From assembly GCF_049389645.1 (NCBI RefSeq), contig NZ_CP186540.1, positions 992,001 to 1,056,000 of the forward strand: a stretch of DNA of 64,000 nucleotides, given 5' to 3'. This document shows, piece after piece, positions 17,290-26,966 of the stretch. Positions within the stretch are counted from its first letter, which is position 1. The number at the start of each line of letters is the position of its first letter. Under the pieces are notes generated by a model. It had not been told where the DNA came from. It saw nothing but the letters and a program-made list of their open reading frames with translations, and searched no databases. The DNA comes from Alkalibacterium sp049389645 (GTDB lineage: Bacteria; Bacillota; Bacilli; Lactobacillales; Carnobacteriaceae_A). Position numbers and translations under genes: made by a program.

Positions 17290-18969
17290 CTAAAGTTCAT
17301 ATATATATGCTTCGAAAGGTCTCAAATTAGCTCCTAATCTAGAATTTTCATAATTAGAAATGATTAATTTCTCTTGGATGTCATTGTCCACTTGTGGAAT
17401 GAATAACTCTTTTTCAAATTCAGTAATATTGGCTACAACGATCCATTTTTTTCCTTTTAATTCTCTAAAATAAACAAAAACATCTTCGTCCTCTATGAAA
17501 AGCATTTTATATGTCCCTTCTGCCAAAATGTCTTCTTCATGACGTAAACGAATTAAGTTTTTATAATAATAGTAAATCGATTTCTTATTTGCCAAATCAT
17601 TTTTTACATTTATTTCTTTGTATCTTGGATTAACATTAAACCATGGATTTCCTTTAGTAAAACCTGCGTTTAAACTATTGTCCCATTGCATCGGTGTTCT
17701 TGCGTTATCTCTTCCAACTTGATAAACAGCTTTCATAAATTCTTTATGCGAAATTGATTTGTTTTTATTGACTAATTCTTCGTAATTATTTTTTATTTCA
17801 ATATCGTTATATTGATCTATGGGCAATTTAATGTTTGTCATTCCAATTTCTTCTCCTTGAAAAATGTAAGGAGTTCCTTTCAACCCATGCAGTATTGTAG
17901 CAAAGGCTGTAGCACATTCATATCGGTATGTTGTATCATTACCCCACCTAGATATAACTCTAGGTTTATCATGGTTCTCAAAATATAATGCATTCCAACC
18001 ATATCCATCTAAAGAGATTTGCCAGTCGTTAAGTACTTTCTTAAGATTGGACAATTTAAAAGATTCGAGTTCCCATTTTCCATTAGGATTATTTTGTTTT
18101 GCATCTATCTCCATATGTTCAAAGGTAAAAATCATATCAAGTTCTTTTCTTTTTGAATCCACATAGTCACAAGCGAATTTTGCCGTTGAATCTTGTGCTT
18201 CTCCAACAGTCATTAAGCCATAGGGCTCCAAAACTTGTTCATGCATTTCTTGTAAAAATTCATGAACACGTGGTCCGTTGCTGTGCATGAAACCAACAAC
18301 AGGTTGAGAAGAATTAGTTTGATAATCAGGATAATCTGTATATTTCGAAATTTCCGTAATAACATCCAAGCGCCATCCATCAATCCCTTTCTCTGCCCAA
18401 TAACGCATAATATCATAAATCGAATTTCTCACTTTTGGATTTTCCCAATTAAGATCAGGTTGTTCTTTTGCATAATAATGGAGGTAATACTGTTGTCTTT
18501 CTTTGCAGTACTCCCATGCACTTCCTTTAAAGCGAGATCCCCAATTATTTGGTGCACTTCCATCTGGTTTTGAATCCTTCCAAATGTAATAATCGCTGTA
18601 AGCGTTATTTTTCGACTTCTTACTCTCTTGGAACCAGCGATGTTGGTCGGAAGTATGATTGGCGACTAAATCCATAATTACTTTTATCTCTCTTTTATGG
18701 GCTTCTTTGATTAGTTTTTCTATGTCTTCGTTTGAACCAAAAACAGAGTCTATCTGTCGATAATCCGCAATATCATATCCGTTGTCTTTCATAGGGGATT
18801 GATAAACGGGGCTTATCCAAAGACCATCGACACCAAGGTTTTTAATATAATCCAATTTGCTAATAATCCCTGGTATATCTCCAATTCCATCATTATTGGA
18901 GTCTTTAAAACTTTTCGGATAAACTTGATAAATAACTGCTTTTTTCCACCAGTCGTTACTTATTGTCAT
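17290..18969 (-). CDS. GH13 alpha-glucosidase (oligo-1,6-glucosidase type)
   Basis: 559 residues. Catalytic Asp in GWRLDVITEI (about 200), acid/base Glu in MTVGEAQD (about 256) and third Asp in FENHDKPR (about 330); VANHTS precedes as region I. Length and the sequence after region II place it in the GH13_31 group, which cleaves isomaltose-type oligosaccharides, sucrose or their phosphates in the cytosol. It starts 4 bp after the stop of the sucrose-6-phosphate hydrolase gene, whose last codons form its ribosome binding site (AGGGAG). Works downstream of the PTS uptake protein. Confidence 0.92.
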   Translation of the reverse strand: MTISNDWWKKAVIYQVYPKSFKDSNNDGIGDIPGIISKLDYIKNLGVDGLWISPVYQSPMKDNGYDIADYRQIDSVFGSNEDIEKLIKEAHKREIKVIMDLVANHTSDQHRWFQESKKSKNNAYSDYYIWKDSKPDGSAPNNWGSRFKGSAWEYCKERQQYYLHYYAKEQPDLNWENPKVRNSIYDIMRYWAEKGIDGWRLDVITEISKYTDYPDYQTNSSQPVVGFMHSNGPRVHEFLQEMHEQVLEPYGLMTVGEAQDSTAKFACDYVDSKRKELDMIFTFEHMEIDAKQNNPNGKWELESFKLSNLKKVLNDWQISLDGYGWNALYFENHDKPRVISRWGNDTTYRYECATAFATILHGLKGTPYIFQGEEIGMTNIKLPIDQYNDIEIKNNYEELVNKNKSISHKEFMKAVYQVGRDNARTPMQWDNSLNAGFTKGNPWFNVNPRYKEINVKNDLANKKSIYYYYKNLIRLRHEEDILAEGTYKMLFIEDEDVFVYFRELKGKKWIVVANITEFEKELFIPQVDNDIQEKLIISNYENSRLGANLRPFEAYIYEL

Positions 18970-18973
18970 TATT

Positions 18974-20473
18974 CTACTCCCTTTGTTTTCTTAATTTCCA
19001 ATAATCCATTTTAATAGTACTCGTTCCACCTATAGACTCAACAAACAAATATTTTTGGTCTTCACCAGGAAAAATCCGGCTAGATGCAACATTCTCGCCA
19101 TCATTCACAAACACTTCTATTGAACTTTTATCCACAAAAATACGCATCCTTATTTTATTGGAAATATTCTGAGCTATTTTTCGGGTGGTCCCGTATTCAG
19201 TGCCGAAAGGTTTGCCTGAATTGCTTCTGTCTAAAATGATATCTTTGTCAACAGGGTTAACGAATACTACTGTTTTCTTTTTCATTTTTTCATCTGAACG
19301 AAGAGACAATTGTATACTTTTAGCATTTTCTATTTCTATTGTTAAATCAATTTCAAAAACAGAACCTGTTTCATACTTAAACACTTTATCTTTTTCTATT
19401 TTTTCTTGGGTTTTTCTATGCCCACAACGTAACTTTTGCAACTCTTTGATTGGAGTCTGCAGTAGTTCATTATTTTTTAAAGAAAGTTCTCTAGGAATGG
19501 TTAAACAGCCGCAGTACCCGAATGCTTCTGTTGGGTATTCTATTTCTGGCATCCCCATCCATGCGCTTAATATTCTTCTTCCATCATTCGTATCCATCGT
19601 TTGAGTTGCATAAAAATCAAAACCTGAATCAAGTTCTTGAAAACTTTCATGATTAAAAGTCAAATTTTCCAAATCCAGTGTTTCTCCTACCAAGTACCCC
19701 GATTGATAAATGTTTTGGTATTGAGCACCTTGAGCCTTTAAGCCCTGTGGAGAAAATAGTAAAACCCCTTGTCCTTGTAGTTTAAAGTAATCCGGACATT
19801 CCCACATATAGCCGAATTCAGGATAGTCCGTTCTTATTTCTCCAGCTAATTCCCATTCAACTGCATCTTTTGATTTTAAAATAACGGATGCACCAGTTTT
19901 ATTTTCCCTCTGTATGCCTACAACAGCATAATAGGTATTATTTTCTTTCCATATTTTAGGATCACGGAAATGATCGGTATAGCCATCTATTAAGCCAGTG
20001 AATCCCGGTATTCTAGACTTTTGGATTTTTCCATTTTTGTCCATAATAGCAATCATTTGGTAAGGTGTTCTAATCCCTTTATTATCTCTAGTATTTCCAG
20101 TATAGAAAATAAGAAGCTTGTCCTCGTCGACCATGGCACTGCCTGAATAAGGTCCATGACTATCAAACTTTGTATCTGGCTCTAGTCCAACACCTACAGA
20201 AATCCAATGAACCATGTCTTTTGACTCTAGATGATACCACCCTTGATACCATCTTTCTGGCTCTTTTAAATATCTAAGAGGGGACCATTGATAAAACATA
20301 TGGTATTTTCCGTTGTAATAGCTAAATCCATTAGGGTCATTCAAATAACCGCTATTAGGTTCAATATGAAAAGATTGTAGATATGGACTGTTTTTTGTTT
20401 TTTCTTCAGCCTGTTGGATTATTTCTTCTGGGATTTCATGATATTTTCTATATTTTATGTTGCTTTTCTTCAT
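18974..20473 (-). CDS. scrB: Sucrose-6-phosphate hydrolase (GH32)
   Basis: 499 residues. Catalytic nucleophile in YLNDPNGF (about 46), transition-state RDPKIW (about 165) and acid/base Glu in MWECPDYF (about 225); a C-terminal beta-sandwich follows. It splits sucrose-6-phosphate made by the PTS into glucose-6-phosphate and fructose. ATG at 20473 is chosen because GGTGG sits 8 nt upstream; frames from two earlier starts are also open. Second gene of the sucrose operon. Confidence 0.93.
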   Translation of the reverse strand: MKKSNIKYRKYHEIPEEIIQQAEEKTKNSPYLQSFHIEPNSGYLNDPNGFSYYNGKYHMFYQWSPLRYLKEPERWYQGWYHLESKDMVHWISVGVGLEPDTKFDSHGPYSGSAMVDEDKLLIFYTGNTRDNKGIRTPYQMIAIMDKNGKIQKSRIPGFTGLIDGYTDHFRDPKIWKENNTYYAVVGIQRENKTGASVILKSKDAVEWELAGEIRTDYPEFGYMWECPDYFKLQGQGVLLFSPQGLKAQGAQYQNIYQSGYLVGETLDLENLTFNHESFQELDSGFDFYATQTMDTNDGRRILSAWMGMPEIEYPTEAFGYCGCLTIPRELSLKNNELLQTPIKELQKLRCGHRKTQEKIEKDKVFKYETGSVFEIDLTIEIENAKSIQLSLRSDEKMKKKTVVFVNPVDKDIILDRSNSGKPFGTEYGTTRKIAQNISNKIRMRIFVDKSSIEVFVNDGENVASSRIFPGEDQKYLFVESIGGTSTIKMDYWKLRKQRE

Positions 20474-20572
20474 TGCCATAACCACCAATATATTATAATT
20501 ATCTTTTATTTCTATTCATTAGCCTAATAAGTTAAATCTCATTTCTAACAATACAACCATTCTCCACCATAT

Positions 20573-22066
20573 CTATTCGGTTTTTAATTTTTTCGCTCTG
20601 ACTTTATTAGTAGCTTTACTGAAGTTACTCTCTTTTGCAGAAAAAGATTCTCTGGAAATTAATTTTCCATATAACACCGTTAATATTATTCCACCGCTTA
20701 TAGCAATTAAATGAACAATCAAATAATTTAGATAGCCATTATTTTCACTTGAAGCGATTGCAAATCCAGGAATCCCAGTTGTCCCATACGCTAAAGAAGT
20801 CAGTTCACTAATATATATATATCCACCTGCGATAGCTGATGCAATACAGCCGGCAACAAACGGATATTTATTTCTTAACGTTACCCCAAAAATTGCCGGT
20901 TCTGAAATTCCAAACAGAGTTGATATAAAAGCTGGTATAGTTAATTCTCTGACTTTCTCGTTTTTCCAATTTAATAATAAATAACCTAGAACAGCTCCTC
21001 CTTGTGAAGCTACAGCTACTGAAGCTAATGGGTTAATAAAATTAGTACCAGTGTCTACAATGAGTTGGCTCTCAATGGCACCAAATAAATGGTGTAAACC
21101 AGTGATAACAATAATTTGCTGAACTCCTGCGAATAGCATAAAGCCAAATATACCGAGGTTTAGAGTTGCCCATAATAATCCACTAGTTATTCCATCAGCT
21201 AAAATCCTTCCAACAGGACCTACCACTGTAAATAATAGGAACGATGCAATAAAAACAGTTAGCATAGGCGATACCAATAACTTAATGCTGTTATGTATTT
21301 TTCTTTCAAAGTAGTTATCTAATTTTGCTACTACATAACCCATCATTAATGCAATAATAATCCCACCTTGAAATCCTATCAAGCCTATGTTAAGTCCAAA
21401 AACATTGATAACATCTGGAGAGACAGCTCCCTGCGCTACTGCATATGCATCAGCTAGATTATTATTTAACATAACTGATCCAATCACTAATCCTAAAATA
21501 GGTCTACCACCATATCTTTTAGTTGAAGAATACACAACAATTAAAGGAAGCATACCAAAGACACTTGAAGAAACAATACCGATGAATCTATTTATTCCAG
21601 CTAAACCAGGATACATCTCAACGATTGACTGTTCCCCAAAAAGTCCTTGTTGTCCTAGTAAACCTGACAATCCCATTAGCAAAGCTGCAGCTAAAATAGC
21701 AGGCATAATATCTATAAAAACATCTGATAGAGACTTAAGAGCTTGTTGGAACGGATTTTGCTTTTTAGAAGACTTTTCTTTCACATCAGATAAAGACATA
21801 TTTTCCATTTTTGTCCGTTTTGAGAATACCTCATAAATGTCATTAACTAGTCCTGAACCAAAAATAATTTGAAGCTGGTCTCCAGCTACAAATATCCCTT
21901 TTACTAAATCAATGTTGTCTATAGCCTCTATGTCAACTTGATCATTATTTTTAAGAACAATCCTCAATCTTGTTGCACAATGAGCAACTCCTTGTATGTT
22001 TTCCTCTCCTCCAATATTTTTTATAATTTCTTCAGAAATATTTAGATACTGTTCTTCCTTTTTCAT
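20573..22066 (-). CDS. scrA: PTS sucrose-type EIIBC permease
   Basis: 497 residues. N-terminal EIIB domain with phosphorylated Cys in HCATRLRIV (about 30), then the EIIC membrane domain with about ten helices from residue 110 on and the conserved GISEPAIFGV segment. There is no EIIA domain, so an EIIA-Glc must be supplied from elsewhere. It imports and phosphorylates sucrose (trehalose is a less likely alternative). First gene of the operon with scrB and the GH13 enzyme. Confidence 0.92.
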   Translation of the reverse strand: MKKEEQYLNISEEIIKNIGGEENIQGVAHCATRLRIVLKNNDQVDIEAIDNIDLVKGIFVAGDQLQIIFGSGLVNDIYEVFSKRTKMENMSLSDVKEKSSKKQNPFQQALKSLSDVFIDIMPAILAAALLMGLSGLLGQQGLFGEQSIVEMYPGLAGINRFIGIVSSSVFGMLPLIVVYSSTKRYGGRPILGLVIGSVMLNNNLADAYAVAQGAVSPDVINVFGLNIGLIGFQGGIIIALMMGYVVAKLDNYFERKIHNSIKLLVSPMLTVFIASFLLFTVVGPVGRILADGITSGLLWATLNLGIFGFMLFAGVQQIIVITGLHHLFGAIESQLIVDTGTNFINPLASVAVASQGGAVLGYLLLNWKNEKVRELTIPAFISTLFGISEPAIFGVTLRNKYPFVAGCIASAIAGGYIYISELTSLAYGTTGIPGFAIASSENNGYLNYLIVHLIAISGGIILTVLYGKLISRESFSAKESNFSKATNKVRAKKLKTE

Positions 22067-22129
22067 CCTTATCTTCCTTCCAGTTTGGAATTTTATTATC
22101 GATAAAACTATTGTTTATTTTTTTGATCC

Positions 22130-22190
22130 CTTTATTTATACTTTTATCTTACTGTGTTTTAGACTACAATTAAATAGACAAATGTAGACA
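22130..22190 (-). promoter_or_regulatory. Sucrose operon promoter with activator repeats
   Basis: On the minus strand a TATAAA -10 box (22140-22135) has only a poor -35. Upstream, TAGAC occurs at 22160, 22175 and 22185 (plus strand), the last two as AAATAGACA/AATGTAGACA direct repeats spaced 10 bp. Tandem half-sites next to a weak -35 fit an AraC-type activator site; the AraC gene starts at 22228. Confidence 0.55.
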
Positions 22191-22227
22191 ACAACAAAGT
22201 TAATGTTGTTAGAAAAGGAGAACCACA

Positions 22228-23043
22228 ATGAATTTTTTGTTTAATAATCACCATGAGAACAAGCATCTATATTTATATTCTGGAGGATATGAATCTACTG
22301 TGAAAGGGCATATTTATGGACCCACTGTAAGAAGTGGTTATATGTTGCATTATGTCCATTCAGGAAGTGGTATATTTACAAGCAATAATAAAAAATATCA
22401 TTTAAAAGAAGGTGATTTTTTTTTCATTGAACCTAATAAAATTATAAAATATGAAGCGAGCGAAAATACTCCCTGGGCATTTTATTGGATTGGTTTTAGG
22501 GGTGACTTAGTTGATGATTACTCGAAAAGAACTTCGATTTCAAGTAGTAATCCAGTTTTCGATATTAAAAAAGCACTTATGATTAAAAACATTTTAAGTG
22601 AGATAGTGGAAATCACTTTAATAAAAGAAGACAATGACTTACTTTTAAATGTAAAACTGTTAGAAATCCTTTATCATCTTAGTGTACTTTTTCCAAACAA
22701 AGAAGAAAAAAATAAACAAAGTAAAAAAAGCACTTTATTTACACAAGCCTTACAATATATACGCAACAACTTTGAATCAAATATCGGAATATCTGAAGTA
22801 GCCAATTCATTAGCTATTGACCGCACTTATTTACATCGATTATTTAAACAAGAATTAGGAATTAGCCCTAAAGAATACTTGACTAAAGTACGAATTAGTA
22901 AAGCTCAAGATCTTCTTGTTAACACGAATCATCCTATTATGATAATCGCACAATCAGTTGGTTACGACGATGCTCAGCAATTTTCAAAAATATTCAAACA
23001 AAATGTACAGATGACTCCTACTCAATATAGACAATCATTATAA
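22228..23043 (+). CDS. AraC-family regulator of the sucrose operon
   Basis: 271 residues. N-terminal cupin-like sugar-binding domain with GDFFFIEPNKI (about 65-80), then the two helix-turn-helix motifs of AraC: ISEVANSLAIDRTYLHRLFK (about 188-207) and IIAQSVGYDDAQQFSKIFK with the family end MTPTQYRQS. Divergent from scrA with a shared 160-bp control region, so it most likely activates the operon on sensing the sugar. AAAAGGAGAACC precedes the ATG. Confidence 0.93.
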   Translation: MNFLFNNHHENKHLYLYSGGYESTVKGHIYGPTVRSGYMLHYVHSGSGIFTSNNKKYHLKEGDFFFIEPNKIIKYEASENTPWAFYWIGFRGDLVDDYSKRTSISSSNPVFDIKKALMIKNILSEIVEITLIKEDNDLLLNVKLLEILYHLSVLFPNKEEKNKQSKKSTLFTQALQYIRNNFESNIGISEVANSLAIDRTYLHRLFKQELGISPKEYLTKVRISKAQDLLVNTNHPIMIIAQSVGYDDAQQFSKIFKQNVQMTPTQYRQSL

Positions 23044-23543
23044 AAGTAAACAGATTATGAATCGTCTGACGTGGACGATCAATGTAGGTGGTTTTTTTCA
23101 AAACAGAAACATTTTGATGGCAATAATTTCCCGCCATATCGAGTTCATCGATGATAATATGGATTTAGGTCATTCGCTATCACGCCTATTTTTTCTATGT
23201 TAGGAATACATCTTGAGTATGCTGAGAATGATTTTTTATTTGACTGGATTAATTGGGCCGCCGTCGTAATAAAATACATTCAATCAAATAAAATTGTGTA
23301 TCTCTTTTGTAAAATGAGATACCATTTCGATGACCTATTATGTACAACTATTAAGAATGGGGCGCAGAGTGAAAGTATTATCATTATTTTTGAGACGCAA
23401 TAAAAAGGCCAAAAAAGACGTGTTTTTATTTTTAATCGGTATTAACTGTTTGTGTACGTCCGATAAGATCCAAGACTACACAAAAGACTCGAATTTAAAG
23501 GTTTTAAATACTCGAACAGTGAATTTATCTATGAGAAAATATG
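23044..23543. other. Relic-like DNA between cassette and glyA
   Basis: 23060-23170 (+) reads EFIDDNMDLGHS; after a frameshift 23197-23403 continues MLGIHLEYAENDFLFDWINW. The parts look like one broken gene of unknown family. 23171-23260 is the sequence repeated at 17191-17279. No ribosome binding site precedes 23197, so I do not call a gene. Confidence 0.45.
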
Positions 23544-23550
23544 CCAATAA

Positions 23551-23589
23551 AAAAAGCTTGCTTCGATATCGTACCGAAGCAAGCTTTTT
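23551..23589 (-). terminator. glyA terminator
   Basis: AAAAAGCTTGCTTCG/CGAAGCAAGCTTTTT, 70 bp after the glyA stop; strong T run in the direction of glyA reading. Confidence 0.9.
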
Positions 23590-23660
23590 AGATGTTTTTG
23601 TCTTCAAAATAATTCTGTACAATCGGACGGAACCGCTCGTTTTTGTATCTCCCGCAAGAC

Positions 23661-24893
23661 TTACGTGTACAATGGGAAACGTTTGGTTAATTCACGAACG
23701 GATTTTTTGATTTCTGCTAATTTCTCTTCATCATCTTTAGCTTTCAGTGTAGCTATGATCAATTCGGCAACTTTTCTGCATTCTTCTTCTTTAAATCCTC
23801 GAGTAGTGATTGCCGGTGTCCCTATACGAATACCGCTTGTTTTGAATGGGCTTAATGTTTCAAAGGGTATGGTATTTTTATTTACTGTAATGCCCACCTT
23901 GTCCAGTAGGGCTTCTGCTTGTTTTCCGTTCAGTCCAAAATCAGTCACTTCCATCAATAATAAGTGATTGTCTGTCCCACCACTGATCAAGCGTCCATCT
24001 GATTGTCCAAGCACTTCAGCCATCGCTTTGGCATTGGCAATGATTTGTTTGGCATACCCTTTAAATCCAGGTTGTAAGGCTTCTTTGAATGCAACTGCTT
24101 TTGCAGCAATGACATGCTCAAGTGGCCCCCCTTGTGTTCCTGGGAATATTGCACTGTTCAATCTCTTTCCATATTTTTCTTTCGCTAAAATCAGACCGCC
24201 TCTTGGTCCACGTAAAGTCTTATGCGTGGTACTGGTGACGACGTCTGCGTAAGGAATAGGAGAGGGATGTTCACCTGCAGCAATCAAGCCGGCAATATGC
24301 GCCATATCGACCATTAAAATAGCCCCTACTTCATCAGCGATCTCACGGAACTTCGCAAAATCAATGGATCTTGGATAAGCACTGTATCCTGCAATGATCA
24401 TTTTCGGTTTATGCTCTAAAGTAAGTTCTCTAACTTGGTCAAAATCGATTGTTTCCGTTTCTTTGTCAACCTTATAGGGTACGACGTTATAGAGTTTCCC
24501 ACTAAAATTCACTGGAGAGCCGTGTGTCAAGTGTCCTCCATGGCTAAGGTCCATCCCCATATATGTATCACCGGGTTCTAAGAAGGTCTGAAACACAGCC
24601 GTATTTGCCTGAGAACCAGAGTGTGCCTGAACATTCGCATACTCAGCACCAAACAGTTCTTTGGCACGGTCAATTGCCAGGTTCTCCACGACATCAACGA
24701 ATTCGCATCCGCCATAGTAACGCTTACCAGGATAGCCTTCTGCATATTTATTCGTCAACACACTTCCCTGTGCATCCATGACTGCTTGAGAAACAAAGTT
24801 TTCCGACGCAATTAGTTCAATATTCTCTTCCTGACGTTTTTTCTCTAACGCGATAGCCTCAAATACTTCTTGGTCATACATGGTTTCTGTCAA
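23661..24893 (-). CDS. glyA: Serine hydroxymethyltransferase
   Basis: 410 residues from TTG 24893, which has AAGGAG 10 nt upstream; an ATG 33 bp upstream in frame lies before this site. PLP-binding Lys is in TSTTHKTLRGPRGG (about 225), with ASENFVS near 28, YPGKRYYGG near 54 and SHGGHLTHG near 118. It makes glycine and 5,10-methylene-THF from serine, a central one-carbon step in the cytosol. Monocistronic. A decayed 3' copy lies at 16895-17171. Confidence 0.96.
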   Translation of the reverse strand: MTETMYDQEVFEAIALEKKRQEENIELIASENFVSQAVMDAQGSVLTNKYAEGYPGKRYYGGCEFVDVVENLAIDRAKELFGAEYANVQAHSGSQANTAVFQTFLEPGDTYMGMDLSHGGHLTHGSPVNFSGKLYNVVPYKVDKETETIDFDQVRELTLEHKPKMIIAGYSAYPRSIDFAKFREIADEVGAILMVDMAHIAGLIAAGEHPSPIPYADVVTSTTHKTLRGPRGGLILAKEKYGKRLNSAIFPGTQGGPLEHVIAAKAVAFKEALQPGFKGYAKQIIANAKAMAEVLGQSDGRLISGGTDNHLLLMEVTDFGLNGKQAEALLDKVGITVNKNTIPFETLSPFKTSGIRIGTPAITTRGFKEEECRKVAELIIATLKAKDDEEKLAEIKKSVRELTKRFPLYT

Positions 24894-25194
24894 TGTCCGT
24901 CCACTCCTTCTTATTCGATTATTCAATTGAAGTATAGCATAGCTTGGAGAAAAAAATGACTAACTTCTTTCATTTATTTGAGATCGTTTGTATTATCTTA
25001 ATGACAAGTTAGTTGCTTATGGACTTTTTTGTAGATTTCAAACTCTCCCTAGTTCAAAGAGCCTACACATGTATCATTTGTACTATGATTATATATCTCA
25101 GATTATTTTGAAAACTGTTCGTTATTACTGTTATAGTAATATAACAGATATACTTTTGCATCTATTACAAACACATATTTATGAGGAGGATTCT

Positions 25195-25587
25195 ATGTCA
25201 GTCACAATTCTGCGAGAAAGTGCTTTTTTCAGAGGATCTACACGTTTACATATTTATTTAAATGGTGAAAAAGTTGATACCATTACTTCAGGAGAAAAAA
25301 AAGAAATTGACGTCCCTGGCAACGAAGCCTTACTAAAGGTTTCTCAGTTTGGTGGTAAAAGTAATACTCTAAAAGTATATGAAGGTGATCAGATTCGTCT
25401 AAGTGTCACACCGTGGGCTCATTGGTTTTTAATGATTTTTTTAGTCCTTTTACCCGCTACAATAACCTATTTCGACAGAATCGATTCCGGGATCATTCTC
25501 ATTCTTGCATTAATCATTTACTTTGGTGTTTATTCATTTTTTAAATCGTTCTCTCTAATAAAGGTTCCCTCAAGTATAAAAGAATGA
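25195..25587 (+). CDS. Small PEGA-like membrane protein
   Basis: 130 residues from ATG 25195, chosen for ATGAGGAGGATTCT just upstream; a longer in-frame version has no such site. An all-beta N-terminal half, RLHIYLNGEKVDTITSGEKK then VPGNEALLKVSQFGGKS, looks like a PEGA or related surface fold, followed by two membrane helices (about 80-100, 103-120). Function unknown. Confidence 0.7.
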   Translation: MSVTILRESAFFRGSTRLHIYLNGEKVDTITSGEKKEIDVPGNEALLKVSQFGGKSNTLKVYEGDQIRLSVTPWAHWFLMIFLVLLPATITYFDRIDSGIILILALIIYFGVYSFFKSFSLIKVPSSIKE

Positions 25588-25598
25588 TAGCTATAATT

Positions 25599-25636
25599 AA
25601 AAGGACATGTATTCTCAAAAAAATACACGTCCTTTT
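25599..25636. terminator. Bidirectional terminator between convergent genes
   Basis: AAAAGGACATGTATT and AATACACGTCCTTTTT form a stem with one mismatch; serves both the PEGA-like gene and the M20 gene. Confidence 0.8.
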
Positions 25637-25666
25637 TCACTGCTTATATTTATTATGGCTACATGA

Positions 25667-26848
25667 TCATACTTTAACGTTATTTAAAAATTCTTCCTTC
25701 ACCTGGTGCAGTTTCTCTGAGTCTGTAATCAAGTCCAATGCTGTATAGGTTAAGCCGGCAATCGTCTTTTCCATCGCTTCATACGCTTCTTCAGTCAGGG
25801 TGCACTCTCTGAATTCTGTTGTGTGACCCGATACTGATTTTCCATTGGTGATTTCAAAATATGGATTGATCGCCGGGACGACCTGGCTGACATTCCCCAT
25901 GTCCATCGACCCCATCGACTCGCGTGGTTCTGTAACCATCTCTACACCTAACGAGTGCATATTGTCATTATATAAAGCAGACAGTGTTTCATTGGTGATG
26001 AGGTTTTTGTAACTAGCCTCGTAATGACTCCATTCCATTTTACAGTCAGCCGCTAAAGCACCTGCTTCAGCACAGCGGATCACTTTTTCTCTCAACTCAT
26101 TCAAATACGGCATATCCATGGCGCGAACATAGAATTCAGCTCGCGTGTAATCAGGTATGATATTGGCCGCCTCGCCGCCTTCTTTGATCACACCGTGTAC
26201 ACGTGCAGTCGGACGAAGCTGTTGTCTCAAGGTACTGACACTGTTAAAGAAATTGATACAGGCCTCCAGTGCATTCTTCCCTTCAAAAGGTGTAGCGGCC
26301 GCATGAGCTGTCTTGCCGTAGAAACGAAATTCGATTGCCTCCATCGCCATCGATTTCCCGCTCGCATAATTCTTGTCAGACGGATGCGTACAAAAGGCCA
26401 CATCGACATCGTCGAATGTATCGGCATCTGCCATGGTGACTTTATCCCCATTCGTTTCTTCAGCCGGTGTGCCTAGAACGATAACGGTCCCGCCAACTTC
26501 ATCCACCAGTTTCGACAAGACGATGCCGGCTCCCGTATCTGTTGCCCCGAGGATATTATGTCCGCACCCGTGACCGATTCCCGGTAATGCATCGTATTCT
26601 GATAGGTACGCCAGTGTCGGTCCGGCTTTTCCACCTTTATAAACGGCTTTAAAAGCGGTGCTGATACCTAAGTAGGGGTACTCCACTTCAAATCCGTGTT
26701 TTTCCAAAAGATCTACATGCGCTTTTGAAGATTTCACCTCTTCGTGACCCAATTCCGGATGCTCATAAATGTATTCACTTAATTCCTGCAGTTCTGGACG
26801 CAATTCATCGATCAGCGTCTCGATCCGGTCTCCCCATTGTTTCGTCAT
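25667..26848 (-). CDS. M20-family amidohydrolase
   Basis: 393 residues. Metal-binding GHGCGHNILG near 92-101, catalytic PAEETNGDK near 128, and the dimerisation lid domain about 170-290. This matches the amidohydrolase branch (AbgB, PM20D2-like) that cleaves N-acyl or aminobenzoyl amino acids in the cytosol. AGGGGGAGATC precedes the ATG. The substrate cannot be told from sequence. Confidence 0.88.
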   Translation of the reverse strand: MTKQWGDRIETLIDELRPELQELSEYIYEHPELGHEEVKSSKAHVDLLEKHGFEVEYPYLGISTAFKAVYKGGKAGPTLAYLSEYDALPGIGHGCGHNILGATDTGAGIVLSKLVDEVGGTVIVLGTPAEETNGDKVTMADADTFDDVDVAFCTHPSDKNYASGKSMAMEAIEFRFYGKTAHAAATPFEGKNALEACINFFNSVSTLRQQLRPTARVHGVIKEGGEAANIIPDYTRAEFYVRAMDMPYLNELREKVIRCAEAGALAADCKMEWSHYEASYKNLITNETLSALYNDNMHSLGVEMVTEPRESMGSMDMGNVSQVVPAINPYFEITNGKSVSGHTTEFRECTLTEEAYEAMEKTIAGLTYTALDLITDSEKLHQVKEEFLNNVKV

Positions 26849-26966
26849 TCTTGATCTCCCCCTAGTTAATTTTAACTTTTATTGTAGTCTTAAACACTGA
26901 TAGAAACAACGAGAATCACAAATGGTCAGGAGAACATTGCAGTCCCTGATTTTTACTAATCTGTGC

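Noticed and set aside
23197..23403. Intact 68-codon gene
   Set aside because: No ribosome binding site, a frameshifted upstream continuation, and a diverged copy at 17191-17279 indicate a relic.
23665..24252. Open frames antisense to glyA
   Set aside because: Shadows of a highly conserved coding sequence; no independent start signals.
24927..25194. Riboswitch upstream of glyA or longer N-terminus of the PEGA-like protein
   Set aside because: No glycine or other known aptamer motif was seen, and the longer frame lacks a ribosome binding site while 25195 has a strong one.
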